A program made the translations under genes and the position numbers. Shown here piece by piece: positions 1 through 8,035 of a DNA stretch of 20,551 nucleotides; position 1 is the first letter of the stretch, and every line of letters begins with the position of its first letter. This DNA comes from Chloroflexota bacterium (GTDB lineage Bacteria > Chloroflexota > Limnocylindria > Limnocylindrales > CSP1-4): the NCBI GenBank assembly GCA_016200675.1, contig JACQEH010000096.1, positions 1 through 20,551 of the forward strand, in the 5' to 3' direction. The notes below the pieces were generated by a model. It was not told where the DNA came from. It saw nothing but the letters and a program-made list of their open reading frames with translations, and searched no databases.

Positions 1-387
1 CTGAGCCCGCCCGACCCATCGTTGGATCCGGTTCACCTCAAGGAAGAGCTGGCCGAGTGGTCACGACGCAGCCGGGTGGTACAGGAGCGCCTGAGCGCGC
101 TCCAGCACATCGTCAATCTCATGCTCTCGCGCGAGATGGGCACCTGGACCCGCGTCCTGGTGGACGTCGAGGACTACCGGGGCAGGCGCGAGCGACAGCT
201 CCGCGAGATCGCGGAGCGGGCCGCCCAGCGGGTCATCGAGACCGGCAAGATGCTCCAGTTGGAGGCGATGCCGGCCCTCGAGCGCCGATGGGTTCACCTC
301 GCCCTGCGCAACCACCCCGACGTCGCGACCCAGTCGATCGGTGAGGAGCCGAACCGCCGGATCATCGTCCTGCCGAGAGTGGGCTGA
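1..387 (+). CDS. khpB: Jag/KhpB RNA-binding protein, C-terminal part (5' end outside window)
   Basis: The frame is open to the left edge, so the start lies outside the window. What remains is the end of a KH domain (SALQHIVNLM) followed by an R3H domain: residues around MPALERRWVHLALRNH and the ATQSIGEEPNRRIIVLP strand match the R3H consensus, including its Arg-x3-His signature. Jag/KhpB is an RNA-binding partner of KhpA, usually encoded just after yidC, which would lie to the left. The stretch before SALQ, where the KH GxxG loop is expected, reads SRRSRVVQERL and has no GxxG. This could be lineage divergence or a sequence error. A TTG at 22 is a possible internal start, but nothing favours it over continuation from upstream. 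Family assignment is firm from the R3H part; the KH half is weaker. Confidence 0.82.
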   Translation: MSPPDPSLDPVHLKEELAEWSRRSRVVQERLSALQHIVNLMLSREMGTWTRVLVDVEDYRGRRERQLREIAERAAQRVIETGKMLQLEAMPALERRWVHLALRNHPDVATQSIGEEPNRRIIVLPRVG

Positions 388-396
388 CCCGAATCG

Positions 397-411
397 CCCC
401 TCGCCGAGGGG
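397..411. terminator. Short GC hairpin after khpB
   Basis: CCCCTC and GAGGGG pair across a GCC loop ten bases after the khpB stop. No T-run follows, so it is only a possible terminator or mRNA 3'-end stabiliser. Confidence 0.3.
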
Positions 412-540
412 ACAATCGGGGGGAGCCGCTACGATGAGGCTGGCGTCACGCTCTGTCGGGGGTGCACGTCAACCCCACGCTCCGGGCTGGCCCGGTGCGA
501 CCCGGCCGGATTCGGCCACGTCGCTGGATTGACCGAACGC

Positions 541-2461
541 ATGGACCACGAGCTCCGGACCGGGCAGGCTCCGAACGACGCACCCGAGGACCCGGCCGCG
601 CCGGCGACCGAGTCCCGAGTCCTGGACGCCGCCCCAGCGACCCCGGTCGGCGCAACGTCTGCAGAAGCGACCTTCGCGGACGCAGTACCCGCGGATGGCG
701 CCCCCGCCCCCGAGGTGGAGGTCGTCCAGCCGGGAGCCGTCGAACCCGCCGGCGGCGTGGTGAAGCCCGGCCGGCCGCGACCTCGACGGGTGGCCGCCCG
801 CTTCGGCGTCGCCTTCACCTTCGGAATCCTGGGCGTCCTGGCGATCTCGGCGGGTGCCCTCGGGGCGTATGAATCGACGAACGCCGGTCGCATCCTGCCC
901 GGCGTCCACATCGGGGCGGTCGACCTCTCGGGCCTCGGGCCGGCCGAGGCCGGGGCTCGCCTGCGCGAGGCCTACGGCGTCCTCGCCAACGGCACGCTCA
1001 CGCTGCGTGCCGGCGACGTGACGCGGCAGGTCACGTACGACGCGCTCGGCCGCCGCCTGGACGTCGACGCCCTCGTGGCCGAGGCCATGGCCGTCGGGCG
1101 CGGAGGCCCCACCATCGAGCGGCTCGCCTCCAACGTCCGGATCCTCGTGCGCGGCGTCGACCTGGCCCCGCAGGCGACCTTCGAGGAGGCAGCACTCCGG
1201 TTCGAGATCACCGCCCTCGCCACCGCGATCGCCAAGCCGGCCACCAACGCGGCGGCTGCCGCGGGAGCCTCCGACTTCGTCGTGACCCCCGCCACGAGCG
1301 GGAGGAGCGCCGACGTGGAGACCGCCCTCCGGGCCGCCGAGACGCTGCTCGAGGATCCCGGGGCACCCGACGCCGTCAGCGTGGAGCTGCCCGTCACGAC
1401 CATCGAGCCAGACGTGACGACGGCCGAGGCGGCGGCGGCAACGGCCGCCGCCGCCCGGATTGCCGTCGACACGACGCTCGTGAAGGACGGCGAGTCATGG
1501 ACGATCCGCGGCCCCGACCTGCGCAGCTGGATCACCTTCTCGACTGCTCCCGACGGCAGCTACCGGCCCGTCGTGGCCAAGGAGGGCCTTGACGGCGGCC
1601 TCGCCGCGATCGCCACCGACGTTGCCATCGCACCTGTCAACGCGACGTTCCTGATCAGCGACACCAAGCGCGTGATCGGGGTCACCAGCGCCAAGGAAGG
1701 CCGCGCCCTCGACATCCCCGCCACCGAAGTCGAGCTGGGCAAGGTCTTCGAGCAGCGGGCAGCCGGCCTCACCGTATCGCGGGTCGCCATCAGCCTCTCG
1801 GTCATCGAGCCGGAGCTCACCACGGCCGAAGCCACCAGGACCGCACCGCTCCACCCGCGCTCGCGGCTACAAGGACGGTGGCGCGATCATCGATGGCCGC
1901 ACGGAGCCCCAGGGAGCCTTGGCGGGCGGTATCTGCTCGACCTCCACGACGATCTTCAACGCGGCCCTTCGGGCGGGCCTCGAGATGGGAGCCCGGGCGA
2001 ACCACTTCTACTACATCGACCGCTATCCGCTGGGCCTCGACGCGACCGTCTTCCAGAGCAGCTCCGGATCCGTCCAGACGATGTCCTGGCGCAACGACAC
2101 CGCCTCGCCGATCCTCATCCGGAGCTACCGTTGGAGCGTCGGGAACAAGGGCTACGTCCGCTTCCAGCTCTGGTCCGCGCCGACCGGGCGGACCGTCTCG
2201 ATCTCGACGCCGATCGTCAAGAACGTCCTGCCGGCGAGCGATTCGACGGTCTACACGACGACGCTCGCCCCGGGCGTCAAGGACCGGGTCGAGTACCCCG
2301 TCGAGGGTAAGGATGTCTGGGTGACCGTCACGGTGAAGGACGCCGGCGGCGCGATCATCCACCAGACCACGTACTACTCCCATTACTCCCGGATCACGGG
2401 CATCCTGCAGATCGGCGCCCCGAGCGCGCCCCCCCCGCCGTCTCCGTCACCGGGCCCCTGA
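541..2461 (+). pseudogene. VanW-family protein with peptidoglycan-binding-like repeats; frame broken, VanW domain truncated inside
   Basis: Frame 1 from ATG 541 encodes a Pro/Ala-rich cytoplasmic tail (about residues 1-85), one membrane helix (about 88-110) and an extracytoplasmic region beginning ILPGVHIGAVDLSGL, typical of the PG_binding_4/YoaR-type repeat proteins that carry VanW. The match continues to about 1845 (LTTAEAT). The VanW core resumes in frame 2 from about 1851: GYKDGGAIIDGRTEPQGAL, then AGGICSTSTTIFNAAL, NHFYYIDRYPLGLDATVF and a C-terminal beta-rich tail ending in a Pro-rich stretch at 2461. Two things are wrong at the join: the frame changes, and about 40-50 residues usual for the family (the Arg-Asn-Ile and PGE-x-FSF segment) are absent. 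A deletion of 3n+2 bases explains both. It is either a real pseudogene or an assembly deletion. The in-frame TTG at 529 is an alternative start. Confidence 0.75.
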
Positions 2462-2790
2462 GCGTCGCTCCCGCTCGAGGCCCGCCTCAGTCGGCGGCGA
2501 GCCTGCGATCGTCGCCCGGCAGGTCGGGCGGAGCCCCGACAGCTCCAGGCCGGGGATCGTCGATGAGGGAGTTGCTCTCGCTCGCGATCCGGCTCACGAT
2601 CGGCGCCGGCGGTATCCGCCACCATCGAGGGCTGCCAACGGCGGCACGTGGCCCGCGAGGGACCCATCCTGGCGCACGGAGACGCGGCCCGGGGTCGGCC
2701 CCCCCGCGATGGGCTGCGGGCCTGCCGAGCGGTCTTCGCCCCGAGCGCCGCGGCGCCGTGCCGAGCGCGGCGTCCGGTGGCGAGAGGAAG
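2462..2790. other. Gene-free convergent gap
   Basis: This 329-base stretch lies between two converging genes. Open frames crossing it have Arg/Pro/Gly-rich translations typical of GC-rich noncoding or antisense sequence. I see no RNA gene, strong hairpin with a T-run, or repeat. Confidence 0.5.
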
Positions 2791-3759
2791 TCAGGCGCCC
2801 TGACCGTTGTTGCTTGCGAGGGCGATCAGGTCGGCCGCCGCGTCGATGGGGATGGCAAAGCCCAGGCCTTCGGCGGTCGTGGAAACCGCGGTGTTGATGC
2901 CGATCACGTCGCCGCCCGAGTCCACGAGCGGCCCACCGCTGTTGCCGGGATTGATCGCGGCGTCGGTCTGGATGAGGTTCGTCAGCGTCGTCTGGCGGCG
3001 CGTCAGCTCGTCGCTGACCGTGACCTGCCGGCCAAGCCCGGAGACGATGCCCTGGGTCACCGTTTCGGTGTAGGTCCCCAGGGGGCTGCCGATCGCGAGG
3101 GCGACCTGGCCGACCTGCAGGGCGGCCGAGCTGCCGATCGTGGCGGGACTGAGGCTGGGTGCGTCGACCTTGATGAGGGCCAGATCGTTGTCGGTCAGGA
3201 CCTTGACGATCGTGGCAGGGTAGTCCTGGCCGTCGAGGAGCTGGACCGTCAGGGTGGTGCTGCCCTGGACCACGTGACGATTGGTGAGGATATAGCCGCT
3301 CGTTGTCAGGATCACGCCCGACCCGACGCCCGTCACGCTGCGGCCGAAGGGCGAGAACCCCTGGGTGGAGATTCCGTCCGCCGTGATCGTGACCACGGAG
3401 GCACGGGCGCTGGCCACGATCGCGGTCAGGTCGGCTGCATCGATCGTCCGGGTGACGGCCGTGGAGGCGGTCTTGGCCGTCGCGGCCGATGCCGACGTGG
3501 TCGGTGACGGCTGACGCAGGACGAACGCGGTGGCCGTGGAGGCGAGGACGGCCGACAGGATCGAGACCGCGAGGATCGGGGCGAACCGCGAGGCGCCGAT
3601 CCACGGGGCGCGTCGCGTCGGTCGCGATGGTGCCGGGGGGACGGCGGCCTCGGCGTCGGGCCGGTGGGCCTCGATGGACGCGGAGCCGGACACGTCCGGC
3701 TCGGGCTCGCTGAAGATGGGATCCGGGGTCGGCGTCGGGGTCGAGTTGACGGGGTCCAT
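2791..3759 (-). CDS. Membrane-anchored HtrA/DegP-like trypsin-fold serine protease without PDZ domain
   Basis: The 322-residue protein has an acidic, Pro-rich cytoplasmic N-terminus, one membrane helix (about residues 59-81, PILAVSILSAVLASTATAF) and an S1C protease domain outside the membrane. The catalytic triad is visible: His162 in TNRHVV, Asp192 in DNDLALIK and Ser274 in NPGNSGGP. The chain ends about 25 residues after the last protease strand (LGFAIPIDAA), so no PDZ domain follows, unlike DegP or DegS. Start choice: ATG 3759 has AGGAG seven bases upstream, better supported than the in-frame ATG at 3789. It probably acts in envelope protein quality control. It is transcribed away from the tetR gene, with 131 bases between them, and I could not find a convincing promoter for it. 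Confidence 0.9.
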   Translation of the reverse strand: MDPVNSTPTPTPDPIFSEPEPDVSGSASIEAHRPDAEAAVPPAPSRPTRRAPWIGASRFAPILAVSILSAVLASTATAFVLRQPSPTTSASAATAKTASTAVTRTIDAADLTAIVASARASVVTITADGISTQGFSPFGRSVTGVGSGVILTTSGYILTNRHVVQGSTTLTVQLLDGQDYPATIVKVLTDNDLALIKVDAPSLSPATIGSSAALQVGQVALAIGSPLGTYTETVTQGIVSGLGRQVTVSDELTRRQTTLTNLIQTDAAINPGNSGGPLVDSGGDVIGINTAVSTTAEGLGFAIPIDAAADLIALASNNGQGA

Positions 3760-3865
3760 GTGTTGCTCCTGGGACGACGCTATCGCCAAGAGTCAACGGC
3801 CCGCGACTGAGACGCACGTGAGAATGGGGGATCCCGGCACGAGCCCCGTCCCCGAGCCCCCATCG

Positions 3866-3890
3866 TTGACACGACTCATATATTCACGAC
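3866..3890 (+). promoter_or_regulatory. AT-rich promoter/operator candidate; possible leaderless start for tetR
   Basis: This is the only AT-rich patch nearby. TATATT (3879-3884) ends six bases before the ATG at 3891, which would place transcription start at or next to the start codon. No Shine-Dalgarno sequence precedes that ATG. TTGACA (3866-3871) is too close to serve as its -35 box. CACGAC occurs twice (from 3870 and 3885), so a self-regulating TetR operator here is possible. Confidence 0.35.
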
Positions 3891-4502
3891 ATGACGCATA
3901 TCGACAGCGTGACCAGGCGCCCCTATCGCAGCGACCTTCGCGCGCAGCAGGCCGATTCGACGCGCGAGCGGATCCTCGATGCGACCGTCCGGGTCATGGC
4001 GGCCGGCATCGCCAGCATTTCGATCCCGGGGGTGGCCCGCGAGGCCGGCGTGTCGATCCCGACGGTCTACCGGCACTTCGGTACCAAGTCGGATCTCCTC
4101 GCGGCGGTCTACCCGCACCTGGCCCGCCGCGCCGGCATTGCCGAGGTGACGGCTCCCGGCTCCATCAGCGCGTTCCGGGACCTGGTGCGATCGCTGTTCG
4201 ACCGGCTCGGCTCGCTCGACGATCTTGCCCGTGCCGCGATGGCGAGCCCGGCCGCGAGCGAGGCGCGCCGGATCACGATGCCGGATCGGCTGGCGCTCGG
4301 GCGAAGGTCCATCGAGGCGATCGCCCCGGAGCTCGATGCCGAAGAACGAGATCGGATTGCGCGCCTGATGGTGATCTTGACCGCCTCCGCGTCTCTCCGC
4401 CTCTGGCGCGACCAGTTCGACGCCTCGTCGGAGGAGGTTGGCGACGACGTCGAGTGGATCCTCCGAGCCCTCATCGCCGCCGCGAAGCGTCATCCTCGAT
4501 GA
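3891..4502 (+). CDS. TetR/AcrR-family transcriptional regulator
   Basis: This 203-residue protein has an N-terminal TetR DNA-binding domain. Helix 1 is STRERILDATVRVMA, and the helix-turn-helix runs about residues 43-65 (ISIPGVAREAGVSIPTVYRHFGTKSDLL), containing the family hallmark TVYRHFGTKSDL. The C-terminal helical domain, which would bind a ligand and dimerise, gives no hint of ligand. The stop overlaps the next start as ATGA (4499-4502), so the regulator and the PEP-utilising enzyme are translationally coupled and the regulator most likely controls that operon. Start ATG 3891 fits the adjacent TATATT; a GTG near 3909 is the alternative. Confidence 0.9.
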   Translation: MTHIDSVTRRPYRSDLRAQQADSTRERILDATVRVMAAGIASISIPGVAREAGVSIPTVYRHFGTKSDLLAAVYPHLARRAGIAEVTAPGSISAFRDLVRSLFDRLGSLDDLARAAMASPAASEARRITMPDRLALGRRSIEAIAPELDAEERDRIARLMVILTASASLRLWRDQFDASSEEVGDDVEWILRALIAAAKRHPR

Positions 4503-6732
4503 GCACGAGCCTGGTTCGCCGGCTGCGCGACGTCCGGCTCACGGATGCCCCCGAGGTTGGCGGCAAGGCGGCAAGCCTGGGCGAGTTGCTGGCGATGGGC
4601 GCCCGCGTCCCTGACGGCATCGTCCTGACTGCGACCATCGCAACCATTGCGCCGGAGGAACGTTCTGCGCTGGTCCGCGCCGCCGCAGCGGACCTCGGGG
4701 CAGGACCCTTCGCGGTCCGCTCGAGCGGCGTTGCCGAGGACGGTGTCGAGCACTCCTACGCCGGCATCTACGAGTCCATCCTCGACGTCCCGGCCGAAGC
4801 GCTGGCAGAGGCCGTGGAACGGGTCCTGGCGAGCGCGAGCGGCGAGCGATCCGCGGGCTACGACGGGGCAGGCGGGGCAGGCGGGGCCGGGATGGGGGTG
4901 ATCGTCCAGTCGATGATCGAGGCCGAGGCCGCGGGCGTGGCCCTGACCACAGACCCGGTCAACGGCGACCGGGCGGCCTGCGTGGTCACGGCCGTTCGCG
5001 GCAACGGGGAGCGACTGGTCTCCGGGTCGGCCCTCGGCGACGAGTGGCGGATCTCCGGGGGGAGCGCCTCGCCTCGGCGCCGCCCGGAGCGCGCGATCGA
5101 CCGACGACAGGCCCGAGCGGTGGCCGCCGCGGCACGTCGGGTCGAAACAGCGCGGGGTACACCGCAGGACATCGAATGGGCGATCGACCGCGAGGGCCGG
5201 CTCTGGATTCTCCAGGCCCGGCCCATGACCGCCCTCCCGCCCGACGTCTCGTGGGACGCGCCGGCGCCGGGCGCCTACAGCCGTACCCTTCGCTTCGGCG
5301 AATGGATCTCCGGGCCCGTCACGCCCCTCTTCGAGTCATGGCTCCTCAGCGCGATGGAGGAGCGCCTGCATGCGATGCTGCGCACCTGGATCGGGCAGAT
5401 CGCTCCTCGTCCCTTTCACGTCGTCGTCAACGGCTGGTACTTCTACTCGATCAACTTCCTCTCCCCCGGGGCGATGGCCCGCAGCTTCCCGACGATCCTG
5501 CGGCAGCTCCTCCGCGAGCCGCGTCGCGTCGCGGGCATCGCGCCTCCGACGGTCCGGCACAGCATTCCGGTCTTCGAGCGCGAGTGGCGGAAGGACCTCC
5601 AGCCCCGGTATCGGTCGGCCGTGGCGTCCGCGGAGGGCCGCGTGGAGACCCTGCCCGCCGCCGATCTGCCCGCCCTGATCGATGGGCTCGCGGAGCTCGC
5701 GGGCGAGTACTTCGCCTCGATCGCGGCGCTCGGCGGCTCGGCCTACAAGATGGAGATGAACCTTGCCGGCTTTCTCCGGCGGCACGTGCGCCCTCCGCTC
5801 GCCGGCGGCCATCTTCCGCTGCTGGCCGGCCTGGAGGTGCCGGCGGCGCCAGACCGCCACGCGGTCGCGTCGCTCGACTGGTCCGAGGTCCCGGCACCGA
5901 CATCGCCCGAGGTCCCGGCACCGGCATCCGCGCGGGGGGCGACCCAGCCCGAGCTGGGGCAGGGCCACGACCGACTCGTCGAACGGCGTCAGGCCGCCGA
6001 GGCCGCGGCGTACGCGGCGCTCGCCTCGAAGCCCGCACGTGCGCGGGCCTTTGCCCGGCTCCTGGCCCAGACGCAGCATGTCATCCCGATCCGCGAGGAG
6101 CAGGCCCGGGAGCTGACGATCGCCTGGCCCGTGATGCGGCGGGCCGTGCTGCGGATCGGCGAGGAGCTCACCGGGCGGGGCCTGATTGCCGGCTCCGACG
6201 ACGTCTTCTACCTCACCCGTGACGAGGTCCTGGCACGACTCGTCTCGCGCGATGAGGTCGTCGGGTTGCCGGTGATCGATGTCGCCGGCCGCCGAGCCCG
6301 ACGCGCGGAGCAGGGGAGACTCGTGCCGCCCCTGACCGTCGGACGGATGAATCCCGTGCTGCGATCTCTCTGGGAGATGTTCCCGAAGCTCGTCGGGGCC
6401 GTCCGTTCGGACCGCGCCCTGGTGTCCGGGTCGCCGGCGTCGCCCGGTCGGGTGAGTGGCCCGGTCCGGGTCATCCGCGGCCCGTCGCAGTTCGGGGAGC
6501 TGCAACCCGGCGAGATCCTGGTGGCCCCCCGACGACAGTGGCCTGGACGCCGCTCTTCACGAGCGCAGCCGCCGTCGTGACCGACGTCGGCAGCGCAGCC
6601 TCCCATGCCTCGATCATCGCCCGTGAGTACGGCATTCCCGCGGTCGTCGGCTGCGGTGACGCAACCGCCCGGCTCATGACGGGGATGCGGGTGGTGGTCG
6701 ACGGCACCACCGGGTCGGTGGAGCCGGCCTAG
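4499..6732 (+). CDS. PEP-utilising phosphotransferase-like protein (PEP synthase/rifampicin phosphotransferase architecture), apparent 1-base frameshift
   Basis: Domain order is N-terminal ATP-grasp (PPDK_N type: EVGGKAASLGELLAMGARVP, FAVRSSGVAEDG, GVALTTDPVNGDR, and DIEWAIDREGRLWILQARPMT closing it near residue 243), then a long central region (GPVTPLFESWLL and YKMEMNLAGFL), then the C-terminal PEP-utilising swivelling domain with the phospho-His motif TDVGSAASHASIIAREYGIPAVVG. The same three-part layout is found in rifampicin phosphotransferases and PEP synthase relatives; the real substrate is not evident. Frame 2 runs to a stop at 6580, but the swivelling domain continues in frame 1 from about 6529 to a TAG at 6732. 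Adding one C to the C6 run at 6525-6530 restores LVAPPTTVAWTPLF and a 744-residue protein with His703. A sequencing or assembly error is likeliest. The ATP-grasp N-terminal lobe is shorter than usual. Confidence 0.8.
5884..5931 (+). repeat. 24-bp tandem duplication inside the PEP-utilising gene
   Basis: Two near-identical 24-bp units, CGAGGTCCCGGCACC plus nine bases, encode EVPAPTSP then EVPAPASA, a Pro/Ala linker before the C-terminal half. Confidence 0.7.
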
Positions 6733-6821
6733 CGTGACGGCGCGCAGATGGCGCGGGGTCGCGGCGGTGGAGGGCGCACGGGCGACAGCGCGGGAGCTGG
6801 GCGCCCGCCGCGATGGCGTGA

Positions 6822-7194
6822 TGGTGGAGATGGGGGAGAGTCGAACTCCCCGTCCAGAGCCCTTCGGCAGCGACCACTACGAGCGTGTCCGATCGTTTTC
6901 GTCAACCATCCGGGCGGGGATCGGCACTCTCCCGGTCGGTCCAGTCACGTGCCTCTAGATCGAGCTTGATCCTGGACTACGCGACGCTCATCCAGGCTGC
7001 AGCCCCGCTGAATGACGCTTCCACCACCCGCGGGACCGGGGTGGCTTCCACGCTCACCTTACCGCCTAAGCGGCGAGGGCGAGAGTCGACTGCTTGTTGG
7101 CAGTTACTTCGTTTTGCCGCCTGTTTTACGAGGCCTGACGGCACCTCGGCTCGCGTTCACTGTCTTCCAGACCCTGTCGAAACCACGCATCCCC
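6822..7194 (-). ncRNA. ssrA: tmRNA (ssrA), one-piece, tag ANKQSTLALAA
   Basis: Read on the minus strand, the RNA starts GGGGAUGCGUGGUUUCGACAG and ends GUUCGACUCUCCCCCAUCUCCACCA. The 5' GGGGAUG pairs with CAUCUCC at the 3' end and includes the G3-U pair recognised by alanyl-tRNA synthetase. GGUUUCGAC and the T-arm GUUCGACU are the conserved tRNA-like parts, and CCA is encoded. The resume codon is GCC (7101-7099), preceded by GUAACU as in other tmRNAs. The tag reads A-N-K-Q-S-T-L-A-L-A-A and ends at UAG (7068-7066). At about 373 nt it is a normal one-piece length. With SmpB it rescues stalled ribosomes and marks products for proteolysis. Its protein partner smpB is on the same strand 3.6 kb away. 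A promoter and a short leader that RNase P would remove are visible upstream. Confidence 0.97.
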
Positions 7195-7202
7195 ACAGGA
7201 TC

Positions 7203-7220
7203 GGACGCGCTCGGGCGTCC
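7203..7220 (-). other. Hairpin in the pre-tmRNA 5' leader
   Basis: GGACGC and GCGTCC form a six-pair stem with a six-base loop, between the predicted transcription start (about 7221) and the mature tmRNA 5' end (7194). It would be part of the leader cut off by RNase P. Confidence 0.4.
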
Positions 7221-7227
7221 TGGCCCA

Positions 7228-7256
7228 AGTCTAGACCACCCTCGCCGATCGGCCAA
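7228..7256 (-). promoter_or_regulatory. Sigma70-type promoter of ssrA
   Basis: On the minus strand, TTGGCC (7256-7251) and TAGACT (7233-7228) are separated by exactly 17 bases. Transcription would start near 7221, giving a leader of about 27 nt. Confidence 0.6.
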
Positions 7257-7345
7257 CGAGGCGGCCGCTCGACCGGTCGTCACCGGGTCGCGGACGGGCC
7301 TTTCGGCACTCGACCCGGGCAACTTCGGGGCCGACCGTCATGCCC

Positions 7346-7382
7346 GCCGGGCGCTCGCGGCGGGCACTCGCGGCGGGCGCTC
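7346..7382 (+). repeat. Short GC-rich tandem repeat upstream of the urease genes
   Basis: About three copies of a 13-base unit like GGCGGGCRCTCGC lie between ssrA and the urease genes. The repeat is not coding in any convincing frame. Confidence 0.45.
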
Positions 7383-7435
7383 GTGGATCGCCGGACGCCC
7401 GGCTAGCATGGCGAAGCAATGAGCGTGATCACGAC

Positions 7436-8035
7436 ATGCGCCTGACCGCATGGGAGGAGGAGCGGCTCCTCATCTTCACGGCCGCCGAGCTGGCGAGGCG
7501 CCATCGGGATCGGGGCCTCCGGCTGAACGCGCCCGAGGCGATCGCGATCATCAGCGACGCCATGCTCGAGGCCGCCCGAGCCGGCGCCGGCTTCGCCGAG
7601 GTCGAGGCGGCTGGCCGCACGGCGGTCCTCCCTTCTGACGTCATGCCGGGCGTTGCCTCCCTCGTCGACGAGGTGCGCCTCGAGGTCCTCGTCGGCGACG
7701 GCACGCGGCTGGTGGTTCTCCTCGACCCGCTGGGCGCGGCCGCGTCCGAGCCCGATGGTCCCGGCGCCGTCACGCTGGCGGAGGCGGCCCTGCCGGATCC
7801 CACGGCCGACCTGGAACGGCGGACCATCGAGGTCCGGAGCGCCTCCCGGCGAACGATCCGCGTCTCGTCCCACTTCCCCTTCGACCAGGCCAACCGCCGC
7901 CTCGAGTTCGACCGCGCGGCCGCCACCGGCTTTCGCCTGGACCTGCCGGCCGGGAGCTCGGCCCGCTGGGCGCCGGGCGAAACTGTGACGGTGACCCTCG
8001 TCCGCTATCGCGGCCATGGCGAGGCCGGGTCGTGA
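7436..8035 (+). CDS. ureAB: Fused urease gamma/beta subunit (UreA-UreB), divergent
   Basis: Residues 1-98 are a UreA (gamma) domain: MRLTAWEEERLLIFTAAELA, then GLRLNAPEAIAIISDAMLEAAR and VMPGVASLVDEVRLEV. Residues about 110-193 are a UreB (beta) domain: RVSSHFPFDQANRRLEFDR, ATGFRLDLPAGSSARWAPGE, VTVTLVRYRG. Such gamma-beta fusions are known in other ureases. Two oddities are visible: the usual GSHYHF reads SSHFPF, losing the inner His, and the chain stops right after the last strand, without the usual GFRGEVMG-like tail. The stop overlaps the ureC start as GTGA (8032-8035), so the two are coupled. Start ATG 7436 begins exactly where UreA families begin; it has no strong SD. A TAGCAT at 7404-7409 is a weak -10 candidate. 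Confidence 0.88.
   Translation: MRLTAWEEERLLIFTAAELARRHRDRGLRLNAPEAIAIISDAMLEAARAGAGFAEVEAAGRTAVLPSDVMPGVASLVDEVRLEVLVGDGTRLVVLLDPLGAAASEPDGPGAVTLAEAALPDPTADLERRTIEVRSASRRTIRVSSHFPFDQANRRLEFDRAAATGFRLDLPAGSSARWAPGETVTVTLVRYRGHGEAGS

Noticed and set aside
430..435. TACGAT as -10 box for the VanW gene.
   Set aside because: No acceptable -35 lies 16-19 bases upstream, so support is a single hexamer.
1850..2310. Continuation of VanW frame 1 to 2310.
   Set aside because: After about 1850 frame 1 becomes Arg/Pro-rich nonsense while frame 2 carries conserved VanW sequence.
2563..3507. 314-codon plus-strand frame over the HtrA gene.
   Set aside because: It mirrors the protease gene, is low-complexity and has no family features; the minus strand has a triad, a membrane helix and an SD.
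6733..6821. tmRNA 3' end as an attachment site for a mobile element.
   Set aside because: tmRNA genes are common integration sites, but no integrase and no repeat of the 3' end is seen in the window.
7110..7125. tmRNA frame problem: GGC/GCA codons before the tag are out of frame with LALAA.
   Set aside because: Comparison with the tmRNA pattern places the resume codon at GCC (7101-7099), in frame with the tag; no error is needed.
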